Part shown: in pieces, positions 11,341 to 19,868 of the stretch
Layout of the letters: each line of letters starts with the position of its first letter
Position numbering within the stretch: position 1 is the stretch's first letter
Assembly: GCA_036245525.1 (NCBI GenBank)
Contig: BTPG01000004.1
Location: 216,469,126-216,533,125, forward strand
Direction of reading: 5' to 3'
DNA from: Semisulcospira habei
Taxonomy: Eukaryota > Mollusca > Gastropoda > Semisulcospiridae
DNA length: 64,000 bases
Position numbers and translations under genes: made by a program
The notes under the pieces: generated by a model
What the model saw: the letters and a program-made list of their open reading frames with translations, nothing else
What the model was told of the DNA's origin: nothing
Databases searched by the model: none

Positions 11341-11740
11341 CAACTAGTTGTTACATTAGGATACAGAGGAGAGCTACAAGATCGATTACAGGGATTGGTC
11401 ACCTGCCGTATGAGGAGAGACTGGCCTTTTGCAATTTTGCAGAAATTGGAAGAAATGAGAGACAGGGAAGATCTCATAGTCGAGACTTTCAAGATCATAA
11501 AGGGACTTGAAAAAGTTTCTGCGGACATATTTTTTACTTCATGCCAGTCATCATTTTACCATAGAGGTCACAGCAGCAAACTGTTCAAAGGGAGGTCCAG
11601 ACTGAATCTTAGAAAAAACTTTTTTTCCCAAAGAGTTGTGAACCCATGGAATGCTCTGAAACAATCAATTGTCGAAGCTGAAACTGTCAACCAGTTCAAG
11701 AACCGCCATGATAAAGAGACAGTAAAGGGGGTTAAAATAA
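11340..11740 (+). pseudogene. Second LINE ORF2 C-terminal fragment
   Basis: The trace begins with IQRRATRSITGIGHLPYEER and, after a one-base shift near 11450, continues REDLIVETFKIIKGLEKVSA, RGHSSKLFKGRSRLNLRKNF and FSQRVVNPWNALKQSIVEAE, ending VNQFKNRHDK. This is the canonical C-terminal block of a different metazoan LINE family from the one just upstream, so the junction near 11340 is a mosaic breakpoint. Confidence 0.75.
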
Positions 11741-12119
11741 GTTCTCAAACTTCCTACCCCGTCGGCCGCGCTCAGTGGCCACTCAGGTAAATTCAGGTAA
11801 AATTCTATTCCAGCAGTAATTCGAACTGCAAACACGGTCAACAGCTTTAGGGATAGCCTCTTTAGTCACCTGCAATCTGTGACGTAATGTAGTCGTCACA
11901 GTACTGAGATCCTCCTTCGCAGGATATGGTGTGTGTGTGTGTGTGAGAGAGAGTGCGTGTATGCGTGCGTATGTATGCGAATGCGCGTGTGCCTGCGTGC
12001 GTGTGTGTATTTTAGTTGCATTTAGTTACTTTTTCTTACTCTTTCGTTCTTTATAATAATATTTCACTTCTCTCTGTCTTAGTTTGGATGGTTATATTTG
12101 GAATGCATTGAACTGTATA

Positions 12120-12121
<2 letters not shown>

Positions 12122-12180
<59 letters not shown>

Positions 12181-12188
12181 CGCGTGTG

Positions 12189-12235
<47 letters not shown>

Positions 12236-12236
12236 A
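12122..12236 (+). repeat. (TG)n / (TGCG)n microsatellite
   Basis: A long TG run with an internal GCGCGCGCGC segment, ending in CGTG repeats. Shorter, impure TG/CGTG stretches precede it at 11930-12010. Cys-Val or Thr-His reading frames through it are artefacts. Confidence 0.95.
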
Positions 12237-14100
12237 AGTATTTGTGTCATTTATGTTGCATCGGCAAGTTTGAAAACTTGTCCTGTTACCAATAACTTTT
12301 ACCGTTGGAAAATAAAGGTTCATTGTCATTTAGTCATGTATGCTCACCGTTGCCATGGCAACGAACACTAAGTGACTGTTACACCTGGTTGCTAAGGAAG
12401 CAAATTTCAGCTGCCATTGATGCTTCTAAACAGCCAAATTTAGTGAAAGTATAACTGATATCATCATTACGGAATGTCAGTGCTGATTTTGAATATCTTG
12501 CCTGGTTTTGAAGAATTTTGTTTTATATGAATGTTCTGGTTTTCGTCATTTTTTTTTTTTTTTTAGTATGTTAGCCAAGGGAAGCTTTTCATAGCTCCCA
12601 AACTAAGCTGAAATTAAACAATCGGCATCGACATTCCATAATAAATCTATTTGTGAACTTGCGTGTAAAATTTGACTATCATCTTACAAGTACATTTACA
12701 GATATTTGTTTTCCTCAGGAGGTAACACCCCCACCCCACCCCCCACCCCCGCCGCCCCCACAAAAAAAAAAGATTATAATTCTGAGAAAACAACAAAAAC
12801 AAGTTTCACCAATGTGCCGGGTTTTTTTCTCCATCATACACAGCTCTAAAAAAAATGTACAGGTGGTTTCGGATCAGACCGAAATATTCAGATGATCCAA
12901 CAGGCGAAAGACGTAAGATTCCTGAATCTAAATCGTTCAGATCTACAGTGCTCTGTTGAGCGCTGAATGCAGAATTTTGGATTTCTATAAATGCACACTT
13001 CTGCTCCAAAGTCAAGCAGTTCACAAACAAATCATAAAAATCCTTTGTATCTTTCATTTTTGCACGTTATGCTTTGCCAAATCGTTAGAGCACCTACCTA
13101 CCTGCGAAATTCCGCAGGTTCTTTCGAGACGACTCGCAGCTGCAGATGATGTTTGTGCCTATTCTGGACACTTAATTTTTCCTGTATAATTATTATGATT
13201 TATATACGTTTTTCAGTTTCAATCTGTCTGTCATGTGACTAGATTCCTCTGCGGATTTGTCTAAACAACGCGTTGGACTAGAGCCCGCGTTGGAGGACGG
13301 ACAAGCATGAAATTTTAGGATATTGACCCTAAAAGAATAATCTCGAGACCGTTTTTTCGATTTTTTTTTATTAAGATGCTCATTGGCGAGAAAATGGCCG
13401 TTTCACAAAATTCGTTGATCCACAGTAGAGTCAGTAATTGTTTTAATTTTTACTAGATATTTTGAATATAGCTAGATAATAGGTAGATATTGAATGAGTT
13501 CTTTAACCAGCATTGTACCCCTAAAATGTTTGGAGTGATAATTAAATATTTTTGTTTAAATATATTTTCATGTTTTTCTGGATTAATTTCACGAATTATA
13601 TGGGTTAATCTTAAAACATTTGAATTTTCTTTTACGAAATATTTTTCTCATTAATAATCGCATGATTGATCGTATACGGTATTTACATAAGCCTACAGTT
13701 TGTCTCGGCTTTCTGGTACGATTAGGTCAATTGTGACCTGTATGCCCTAGGTGTGAAAATCAGACAATTTTCTGCACCACGTTTTCGGGAGTCATTTGTA
13801 AAACAGCTAACACAACTTTAATTTTTCTTTTACGAAAAAACTATCTTCTCATTACACCGCATGATTTTTTTTTATAAACAGTGTTTGCATAAGCCTGCTG
13901 TTTTTCCGGGTCCTGGGATAGGATTAGGATAAAATTTTGACCTGTAAACCCTAGGCGTGAAAATCGGCAAGAAAATTGCAAAGTTGATCCTCTGATACGT
14001 CAAATGTTAGTACTGCGATGATGACGTATTACATCGAGTCGTCACTATAAACACGACGTCGTGGGGCTAATGATGCCATGACGTGAAGCTTGAAGTGACG
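12237..14100. other. Intergenic or intronic, AT-rich, no gene recognised
   Basis: Several short open frames occur but none shows recognisable motifs. Within it, 13607-13790 and 13802-13985 form an approximate two-unit tandem duplication of about 185 bp. Both units contain an oligo-T/TTTACGAAA block, a GCATGATT block, CATAAGCCT and CCCTAGG-GTGAAAATC. Confidence 0.6.
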
Positions 14101-14169
14101 TCACTTTGCTGCTCGTGCTTTTATTCTTCTTCGGAATATCTATGCTACGCCAGATCACAGAACTTACGA

Positions 14170-14221
14170 ATGGCAGGAATCGTCGCTTTATTTCTGTGTG
14201 CCATTTTGTGTGGATCAGCAG
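14170..14221 (+). CDS. Candidate first exon encoding a signal peptide
   Basis: ATG at 14170 opens a frame reading MAGIVALFLCAILCGSA, a short N-terminus with a hydrophobic core and small residues at the end, as in secretory signal peptides. It is followed at 14222 by GTGGGT, a usable splice donor. The exon would end in phase 1, and the candidate exon at 14453 needs exactly two bases to complete a codon (G+AC), so the two are compatible. A diverged duplicate with its own ATG lies 111 bases downstream (14281-14379). No promoter was identified. True upstream exons of a polycystin gene would normally encode a far larger ectodomain, so this assignment is weak. Confidence 0.22.
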
Positions 14222-14528
14222 GTGGGTTTGAGTAGAAGGACATGGATTCCTATCGCTACACGAGCCCACAGAGCGTACTAATGGCGGGAAGCGCCGTGTG
14301 TCCGTCTTTTATTTTGTGTGCTTTGACGTGTGTGTTGATCAGAGGTTGGCTTAGAGAGGAGGGAAATGGATCAGCATAACAAGCCTAAAAATATGAACAT
14401 CTCTGAATGTTCCTAAAAGATAAACGCATCTGAGCTCCAAACAATACGGCAGACTTTGGTATGAATCCTCATCTTGTTTATGGGGTCGCGTTGCGACGGT
14501 CGCTGTTCGACTTTCAGAAGATGTTTTT

Positions 14529-17500
14529 ACTTACTTACTTGCGCCTGTCACCCCTACCCGGGTATAGGCCGTCGACGAGAGACCTCCAGCGACTCCTGTC
14601 CTGTGCTTCTCCTTTGATTTTACTCCAGGTGGTTCCCATTCTCTTGATGTCTGCTTGGAGGTCTCGACGCCAGGAGTTTCTCGGCCTACCTCTTTTCCTC
14701 TTTCCCTGGGGATTCCATGACAATGCCTGCCTAGTGATACTGGAAGCTGGCTTTCTCAGACTGTGACCAATCCATCCCATTCTTCTTCGCCCAATTTCAT
14801 TCTCTGCTGTTATCTGCTCTGTTCTCTCCCAGAGTCTGATGTTGCTGATCTTCTCTGGCCAGTGGATTTTCAAAATTCTTCTAAGGCAACTGTTTATGAA
14901 GATCTGTACTCTGTTGACAGTGGTTTTTGTCAATCTCCAAGTCTCTGCTCCATATAGGACAACTGCTTTTACGTTGGAGTTGAAAATCCGGACTTTGGTG
15001 TTTTGTGACAGCTCTCTGGAACTCCACACTTTTTTCAACTGGAGAAAGGCTGCTCTGGCTTTACCGATTCGTGCTCTGACATCTGCATCAGTGCCGCCTT
15101 TTTTGTCTATGATGCTCCCGAGATAGGTGAAGGACTCCACCTCCTCCAACGGGGTGCCAGCAAGCAAGACTGGTTCTTCCCTGGTTGCGTTCAGCCTCAT
15201 AGTCTTTGTTTTCTGTTTGTGGATGGTGAGGCCCACTTGGGACGAGATGTCAGCAAGCCTCGTGGTCTTGTCCTGCATTTGTTGATGAGTGTGGGACAGT
15301 AATGCCAAGTCATCTGCAAAATCGAGGTCGTCAAGCTGTGTCCACAGTGTCCACTGTATTCCGCTTCTTCTCTGCTCTGTGGTCCTCTTCTTGATCCAGT
15401 CTATGGCCAGTAGGAAGAGGAACGGAGACAGCAGACACCCCTGCCTGACACCGGTTCTGACCTGGAGCTCCCTGGTGAACTGCCCTTCGTGGATCACGCG
15501 ACATGTCATGCCATCGTAGCTGCTCTTGATCAGGCGGACGAGCTTTGTAGGTACACCGTAGTGTCGTAGGAGTTTCCACAGTGTCTCTCGGTCCACGCTG
15601 TCAAATGCTTTCTCGTAATCCACAAAGTTGACGTACAGCGGGGAGCTCCACTCCAGAGACTGTTCCACGATGATGCGGAGAGTGGCGTTCTGGTCTGTAC
15701 ATGATCGGTTTTTCCTAAATCCTGCTTGCTGGTCTCTCAGCTGGGGGTCAACGGAGCTCTTCATTCTCTCCAGGATGATCCTGTTGAAGACCTTTCCTGG
15801 TACTGACAGCAAGGTGATTCCTCTGTAGTTGGAACACTTGCTGAGGTCACCTTTCTTGGGAAGCTTGATTAGGTACCCCTCCTTCCAGCCAGCTGGCATC
15901 ACCTCCTCTTCCCAGATCTTTCCAAACAGTGGGTACAGCATCTCTACTGTTGTCTCTAGGTCTGCTTTCAGAGACTCCGCTGGGATGCCATCTGGCCCTG
16001 CTGCTTTGCCGTTCTTCAAAAATGCCACTGCTCTTCTGATCTCTTCCCGGCTGGGTCTGTCACAGCTGATGGGTAGGTCGGTCTCTGCTGGCTGGATGTC
16101 TGGGGGGTCGGGTGGGCTGGGTCTGTTCAGTAACTCTTCAAAATACTCGGCCCATCTGTCGAGTTGGTCTGCTCTGTTTGCAATAGGCTTGCCATCCTTG
16201 TCTTTTACTGGTCTTTCTGCATGGCCATACTTGCCCGACAATCTTCTGGTAATGTCGTAGAGCTGTTTCATGTTGCCGCTGCCTGCTGCCTTTTCTGCCT
16301 CTGCTGCCAGGCTGTCTGTGTAGGCCCTCTTGTCTGCCCTGATACTCCTCTTCACCTCGTGGTTGGCTTCCGAGTATTCCTCCTGTGCCCTTGCTTTGGC
16401 TGCTCTCGTGCGACTGTTGTTGACAACTGCTTTCTTCTGCTTCCTGACTTCTATCTTCTTCAAGGTCTGTGCCGACAGCCAGTCCTTGTGATGGTGTTTC
16501 CTGAACCCTACAGTGTCTTTGCAGGTTGAGTTCAGCGCCCCTCTAACTGCCCTCCACTGCTGCTCCGTGGTGACCGCCTCCTCTTCATTTACTAGCTCCT
16601 GTAGCGCTTTAAACCGGTTGGACAGCACCAGTTTGAACTCTTCTCTCACTCCAGTCTCTCTCAGGAGGCCTACATTATAGCGCTGTCTTTTTGTTGTCTC
16701 TGTGCGGCTTTTCTTTAACTTGAGCTTTATTCTTAAGGTGAGCAGATGGTGGTCTGAGGCGATATCTGCTCCCCTCCTCACTTGAACATCTTGAAGGGAT
16801 CTTCTAAATTTCTTGCTAATGCAGATATGGTCTATTTGGTTCTCTGTAGTGTGGTCAGGTGAGACCAACGTTGCTTTGTGTATTCTTCTGTGTGGGAAGA
16901 CGCTGCCTCCAATGACAAGTCTGTTTAGAGCACAAAAGTCTACAAACCTCTCCCCGTTCTCACTCATCTCCCCTAGTCCCTGTCTCCCCATCACCTCTTC
17001 GTATCCGGTGTTGTCCTCCCCTATTTTGGCATTAAAATCGCCCATGACGATGGTGATGTCTCGCTCCGCACATTTGTCCACGGCACTCTGGAGTCGGTCG
17101 TAGAACTCTTGTTTCTCTTCCTCATCACTGTCCTTAGTGGGCCCATAACACTGGATGACGTTCAGCTTGAGCTTTTTCTTGGTTCTAAAGGCTGCTGTGA
17201 TAATTCTTGGCCCAAGAGGTTCCCAGCCCATCAGCGCTCTCTGTGCCACTGGTGACAGCATGAATGCTACTCCTTCTGTATGGGGGGCATTCTCCTCTTC
17301 ATGACCTGAATACAGAATCATCTCCCCACTTAAGAGCCTTTTCTGGCCAGACTGCGTCCATCTGGCTTCACTGATACCTAGCAGGGAAAGGTTGTACTTT
17401 TGCATTTCCGCTGCTATCTGGGCGGCCTTGCCGCTCTGGTACATGGTCTTGACGTTCCATGTGCCCATGGTTGTGTCCCTGGATAGAGAGAGGCGGCTCG

Positions 17501-17814
17501 GTCCTGTGGCTTCCGAAGACTTCCGGCTTTCACCACAGGACGTCATAAATCTTCTGGTAGAAGAACCTTCCTCCTCCAGGAAAGGAATTACTGTTTGTCT
17601 TTTCATCGGCGTTTTTGTAGCTATTTCCTTTTTTGTAGGGTGGGGAAGCCCAACCCCCTTACTAAGAGGACCAGGGGTTTTCTGTCGGGGTCACCTTCCC
17701 TTAGACCATGTTGGTTCACGGCACCTTATTTCATTCGGTGCACCCCTCTCGCGAGGGACCCCCTATCCACCACCCAGGGGACGCGCCTCAACGCCATATG
17801 GTCCCAGCGCGAGG
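14529..17814 (-). mobile_element. Full-length RTE-like non-LTR retrotransposon, copy 1 (intact)
   Basis: A complete element of about 3.29 kb on the - strand, flanked by perfect 13-bp target duplications AGAAGATGTTTTT (14516-14528 and 17815-17827). Its 3' end is a short (AAGT)n tail rather than poly-A, seen on the + strand as ACTTACTTACTT at 14529. The 5' UTR spans about 17607-17814. The 5' boundary agrees with copy 2 at 20263. The single ORF is intact, and the exact duplications suggest recent insertion. Confidence 0.93.
14535..17606 (-). CDS. Endonuclease-reverse transcriptase polyprotein, 1023 codons
   Basis: A single uninterrupted ORF combining an APE-type endonuclease and a reverse transcriptase, as in the RTE clade (proteins often mislabelled craniofacial development protein 2-like). 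Endonuclease motifs are MGTWNVKTMYQSG (about residue 47), GISEARW, VMGDFNAKIGE (about 190) and DIASDHHLL (about 285). Reverse transcriptase motifs are GKAAGPDGIPAESL (about 535), CSNYRGITLLSVPGK, QQAGFRKNRSCTDQ (about 630), VDYEKAFDSVDRETLW (about 667), GVRQGCLLSPFLF (about 720) and LDFADDLALLSH (about 762, the catalytic Asp pair). The C-terminal region has GAETWRLTK, GWIGHSLRKP and a basic GKRKRGRPRNSWRRDL. Start: the ATG gives a leader MKRQTVIPFLEEEG; an internal ATG at MGTWNV is an alternative. All key residues are present, so it could be active. Confidence 0.92.
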   Translation of the reverse strand: MKRQTVIPFLEEEGSSTRRFMTSCGESRKSSEATGPSRLSLSRDTTMGTWNVKTMYQSGKAAQIAAEMQKYNLSLLGISEARWTQSGQKRLLSGEMILYSGHEEENAPHTEGVAFMLSPVAQRALMGWEPLGPRIITAAFRTKKKLKLNVIQCYGPTKDSDEEEKQEFYDRLQSAVDKCAERDITIVMGDFNAKIGEDNTGYEEVMGRQGLGEMSENGERFVDFCALNRLVIGGSVFPHRRIHKATLVSPDHTTENQIDHICISKKFRRSLQDVQVRRGADIASDHHLLTLRIKLKLKKSRTETTKRQRYNVGLLRETGVREEFKLVLSNRFKALQELVNEEEAVTTEQQWRAVRGALNSTCKDTVGFRKHHHKDWLSAQTLKKIEVRKQKKAVVNNSRTRAAKARAQEEYSEANHEVKRSIRADKRAYTDSLAAEAEKAAGSGNMKQLYDITRRLSGKYGHAERPVKDKDGKPIANRADQLDRWAEYFEELLNRPSPPDPPDIQPAETDLPISCDRPSREEIRRAVAFLKNGKAAGPDGIPAESLKADLETTVEMLYPLFGKIWEEEVMPAGWKEGYLIKLPKKGDLSKCSNYRGITLLSVPGKVFNRIILERMKSSVDPQLRDQQAGFRKNRSCTDQNATLRIIVEQSLEWSSPLYVNFVDYEKAFDSVDRETLWKLLRHYGVPTKLVRLIKSSYDGMTCRVIHEGQFTRELQVRTGVRQGCLLSPFLFLLAIDWIKKRTTEQRRSGIQWTLWTQLDDLDFADDLALLSHTHQQMQDKTTRLADISSQVGLTIHKQKTKTMRLNATREEPVLLAGTPLEEVESFTYLGSIIDKKGGTDADVRARIGKARAAFLQLKKVWSSRELSQNTKVRIFNSNVKAVVLYGAETWRLTKTTVNRVQIFINSCLRRILKIHWPEKISNIRLWERTEQITAENEIGRRRMGWIGHSLRKPASSITRQALSWNPQGKRKRGRPRNSWRRDLQADIKRMGTTWSKIKGEAQDRSRWRSLVDGLYPGRGDRRK

Positions 17815-18013
17815 AGAAGATGTTTTTGGAACGTACAAACATTCGCGATCATGGGAAGACGGTCTTTACACGGTAAATGCTGCTGGGAATATGGTATGAT
17901 ATGGTATCGTACCGTAGTGTACGGTACGATGTTGTTTGGTACGGTGCAGTATGTTATGCAGTGCAGCTCAGCGTATTGCACTGCACTGGGTTGTATTGTA
18001 TCGTATTGTGCAG

Positions 18014-18173
18014 GTGCGGAAAATACCAGGTGATCATCGCTGCCTTCCCGAGAGACCAGTCAAAGAGTTTTCGTGATCCTGTCCCGCAAGCCGTCGTTAC
18101 TATTGCCGTGGTAACTGCCGGCTGCACATACTACGATGAGCAGAAACAGAATATAACTCGCGAAAATTGCACG
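18014..18173 (+). CDS. Polycystin-1-like gene: GAIN/GPS exon (first half of GPS)
   Basis: The exon begins after TATTGTGCAG and ends at a GTACGT donor (18174). It reads CGKYQVIIAAFPRDQ, then VVTIAVVTAGCTYYDEQKQN and ITRENCT. The GC-x-Y(F/W)DE block with a following Cys is the start of a GPS motif, the C-terminal part of the GAIN domain in polycystin-1 and adhesion GPCRs. Two N-glycosylation sequons (NIT, NCT) lie in the predicted extracellular part. It ends in phase 0 and joins the next exon without a break. The intron before it would be only 141 bp if the split exon ending at 17872 is real. Confidence 0.82.
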
Positions 18174-18346
18174 GTACGTTATCATTCATCATATTTATCA
18201 TAATGATTTGAACCCGTCCCTCTTTCCTTCTTCTTCTGACCTTGTTACTGTCGGCTGTACCTGCAGGCTAACCACACTGAGTTGCGCACCATGATGGATC
18301 CGACACTTTGTGGTGGAACAGCATACCCACGACGTAGCCGGATATT

Positions 18347-18424
18347 TTAACCCTTTGCGTGTCGGTAGCGGTTTTTGTCAGGAATCATCGCTACGAATAC
18401 CGCTACATACAAGCAAAGGTTTAA
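18347..18424. repeat. Short hairpin, GTCGGTAGCGG family, copy 1
   Basis: TTAA-bounded, with TTAACCCTTTGCGTGTCGGT on the left and a decayed complementary right arm. The loop side contains GGAATCATCGCTACGAATACCGCTAC, related to the 32-bp minisatellite unit at 31.9-32.6 kb. Relatives are at 52687-52777 and 62711-62802. Confidence 0.7.
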
Positions 18425-18445
18425 ATCTTTGTGTGAATTACTTGT

Positions 18446-19240
18446 TGGCTCACATGCGATTGTAAAAGTGAGTCTATGTAATGAGCCAGTACAGTTGTCG
18501 TCCGTCTGCATTCGTCCGTTGTCCGTGGAAAAAAAACTTTAACGTTGACATTCTTCCCTATTCAGGCCACAGTTTTCAAACGTTGCCAAAAGGGTACCTT
18601 GTTGTAAGAGCTCTCTAAGCATACTTATTCCATGGATCTCTCTGAAAGATCAAGGCCGCAGGGAATGTCGGAAATATGTCCGAAAATAGCCATATTTTGA
18701 CCAAAAAGAAAGTTCCTCAAATACTATTCACAACTTCAAACTCAAACGTGGTGCAAAGGTCTCTGATGGTAAGACCTTCATGTGCATGCTAATTGTATGG
18801 TTACAGGTCAAGGTAATAGGGGATTTACATTTGTTTTTTTATAAAACACCATATTTTGACAAAATTCGTTTCCTCAAATACTATTCATAACTTCAAACCC
18901 AAACTTGGTGCAAAGATACCTGATAGTAAGACCTTCCTGTGCATACTAATGTGGACGACTACTCGGAAATGTCAAGAGATCACAATGGATTTCTGCGGAC
19001 AGATTCTAACGTCACTGTATTATGTAGTATTGGTCGTTCGGTGTAAGGTCAAGATACCAAACAAAATCGAAATATTTTTTTTCCGTGAACAGTGCACCTG
19101 TATACTTGCCTTTCGTTACCTAGATGACACCCTTCCTGCGTAACTCTCCTCACGCACCATGTTGGAGCCCTCCAGAACCCTCAGGTCAAGTTCCGAAAAG
19201 CTGTTGTCTGTCCTTCGTGTGAAACTTTCTTTTGGTAAAA
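18446..19240 (+). mobile_element. CACGTG-ended element, partial copy
   Basis: Starts TTGGCTCACATGCGAT and AAAAGTGAGTCTATG, passes through the standard GTCCGTC-rich segment and two internal modules (ACTATTCATAACTTCAAACC ... ACCTTCCTGTGCATACTAAT), then loses its 3' end. It is non-coding. Confidence 0.7.
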
Positions 19241-19248
19241 AAGAGCCT

Positions 19249-19462
19249 TTAACTCATTCAGCCCTGACACACCACAGCAAGACATGGCTGGAGCATGATA
19301 GTTCAAGGGTGTTGCCAGAATAGCTTGGCGCCCATAGGCGCCAAGCTATTCTGGCACCACCCTTGAACTATCATGCCCGATCTGTCACTAGAATTGTAAT
19401 ACAGTCCTTCAGAGGGCAACTTCAAAATATGGGGATTTCGGACCTCGGGCTGAATGTGTTAA
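19249..19462. mobile_element. TTAA-bounded foldback element, copy 2
   Basis: TTAACTCATTCAGCCC on the left and GGGCTGAATGTGTTAA on the right. The central stem GGTGCCAGAATAGCTTGGCG with its complement defines the GATAGTTCAAGGGTGGTGCC subfamily. Confidence 0.88.
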
Positions 19463-19868
19463 GTATCAGGTACCCCATGTCCGGGATGCTCTACCTTCTC
19501 ATGTCCGCCAGGCTCCATGTCTGGTCAGTGATTTCGCTCATCTAAATTGAAACTTCAGAGCGATGTTCGCGCTATCTTAACTTCAGCATGATACACCGGT
19601 ACGCATGGATCTTTCGTGGTGAAATTGGTCTTAAATTTGAAATGTCAGCAGTGAGTAGAATTTCTTTTCCGGACTGATTTAAAGTGTCAATCCTTCAATG
19701 GCTTTCAAAATGGCCGTTTGATCTCCTTTGCCTGTGAAGAGATCGGCAAATAGGTATTTTGACAAAAGTTGTTTTTTCTCAAATACAATGTACTGTTCAT
19801 AACTTCAAACCCGAACTTGTTACCTGATGGCAAGACCTTCCTATGTGTACTAATTGGATGATTCCTCG

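Larger units (their letters stand above)
14453..17872 (+). pseudogene. Putative polycystin exon split by a LINE
   Basis: With the LINE (14529-17814) and one target duplication set aside, 14453-14528 joins 17828-17872 in one open frame. It begins after a CGGCAG acceptor-like sequence with FGMNPHLVYGVALRRSLFDF, continues KMFLERTNIRDHG, and ends TVFTR at a GTAAAT donor (17873). It leaves two bases, which match the one-base start of the next exon (18014). This would lie in the membrane-distal GAIN region. The insertion interrupts the codon of residue Leu in KMFL. Alternatively, this is intronic sequence that happens to be open. A different frame of the right part reads VFGTYKHSRSW and DGLYTVNAAGN, superficially like a PKD repeat. 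Confidence 0.42.

Noticed and set aside
15289..17103. Open frames of up to 143 codons on the + strand
   Set aside because: They are antisense shadows of the 1023-codon LINE ORF. The mirror set at 20984-22792 shadows copy 2.
17820..17898. PKD-repeat-like reading VFGTYKHSRSW / DGLYTVNAAGN
   Set aside because: It resembles a PKD repeat end, but its phase does not fit the next exon and it lacks a suitable donor. The alternative frame with a GTAAAT donor fits the 18014 exon.
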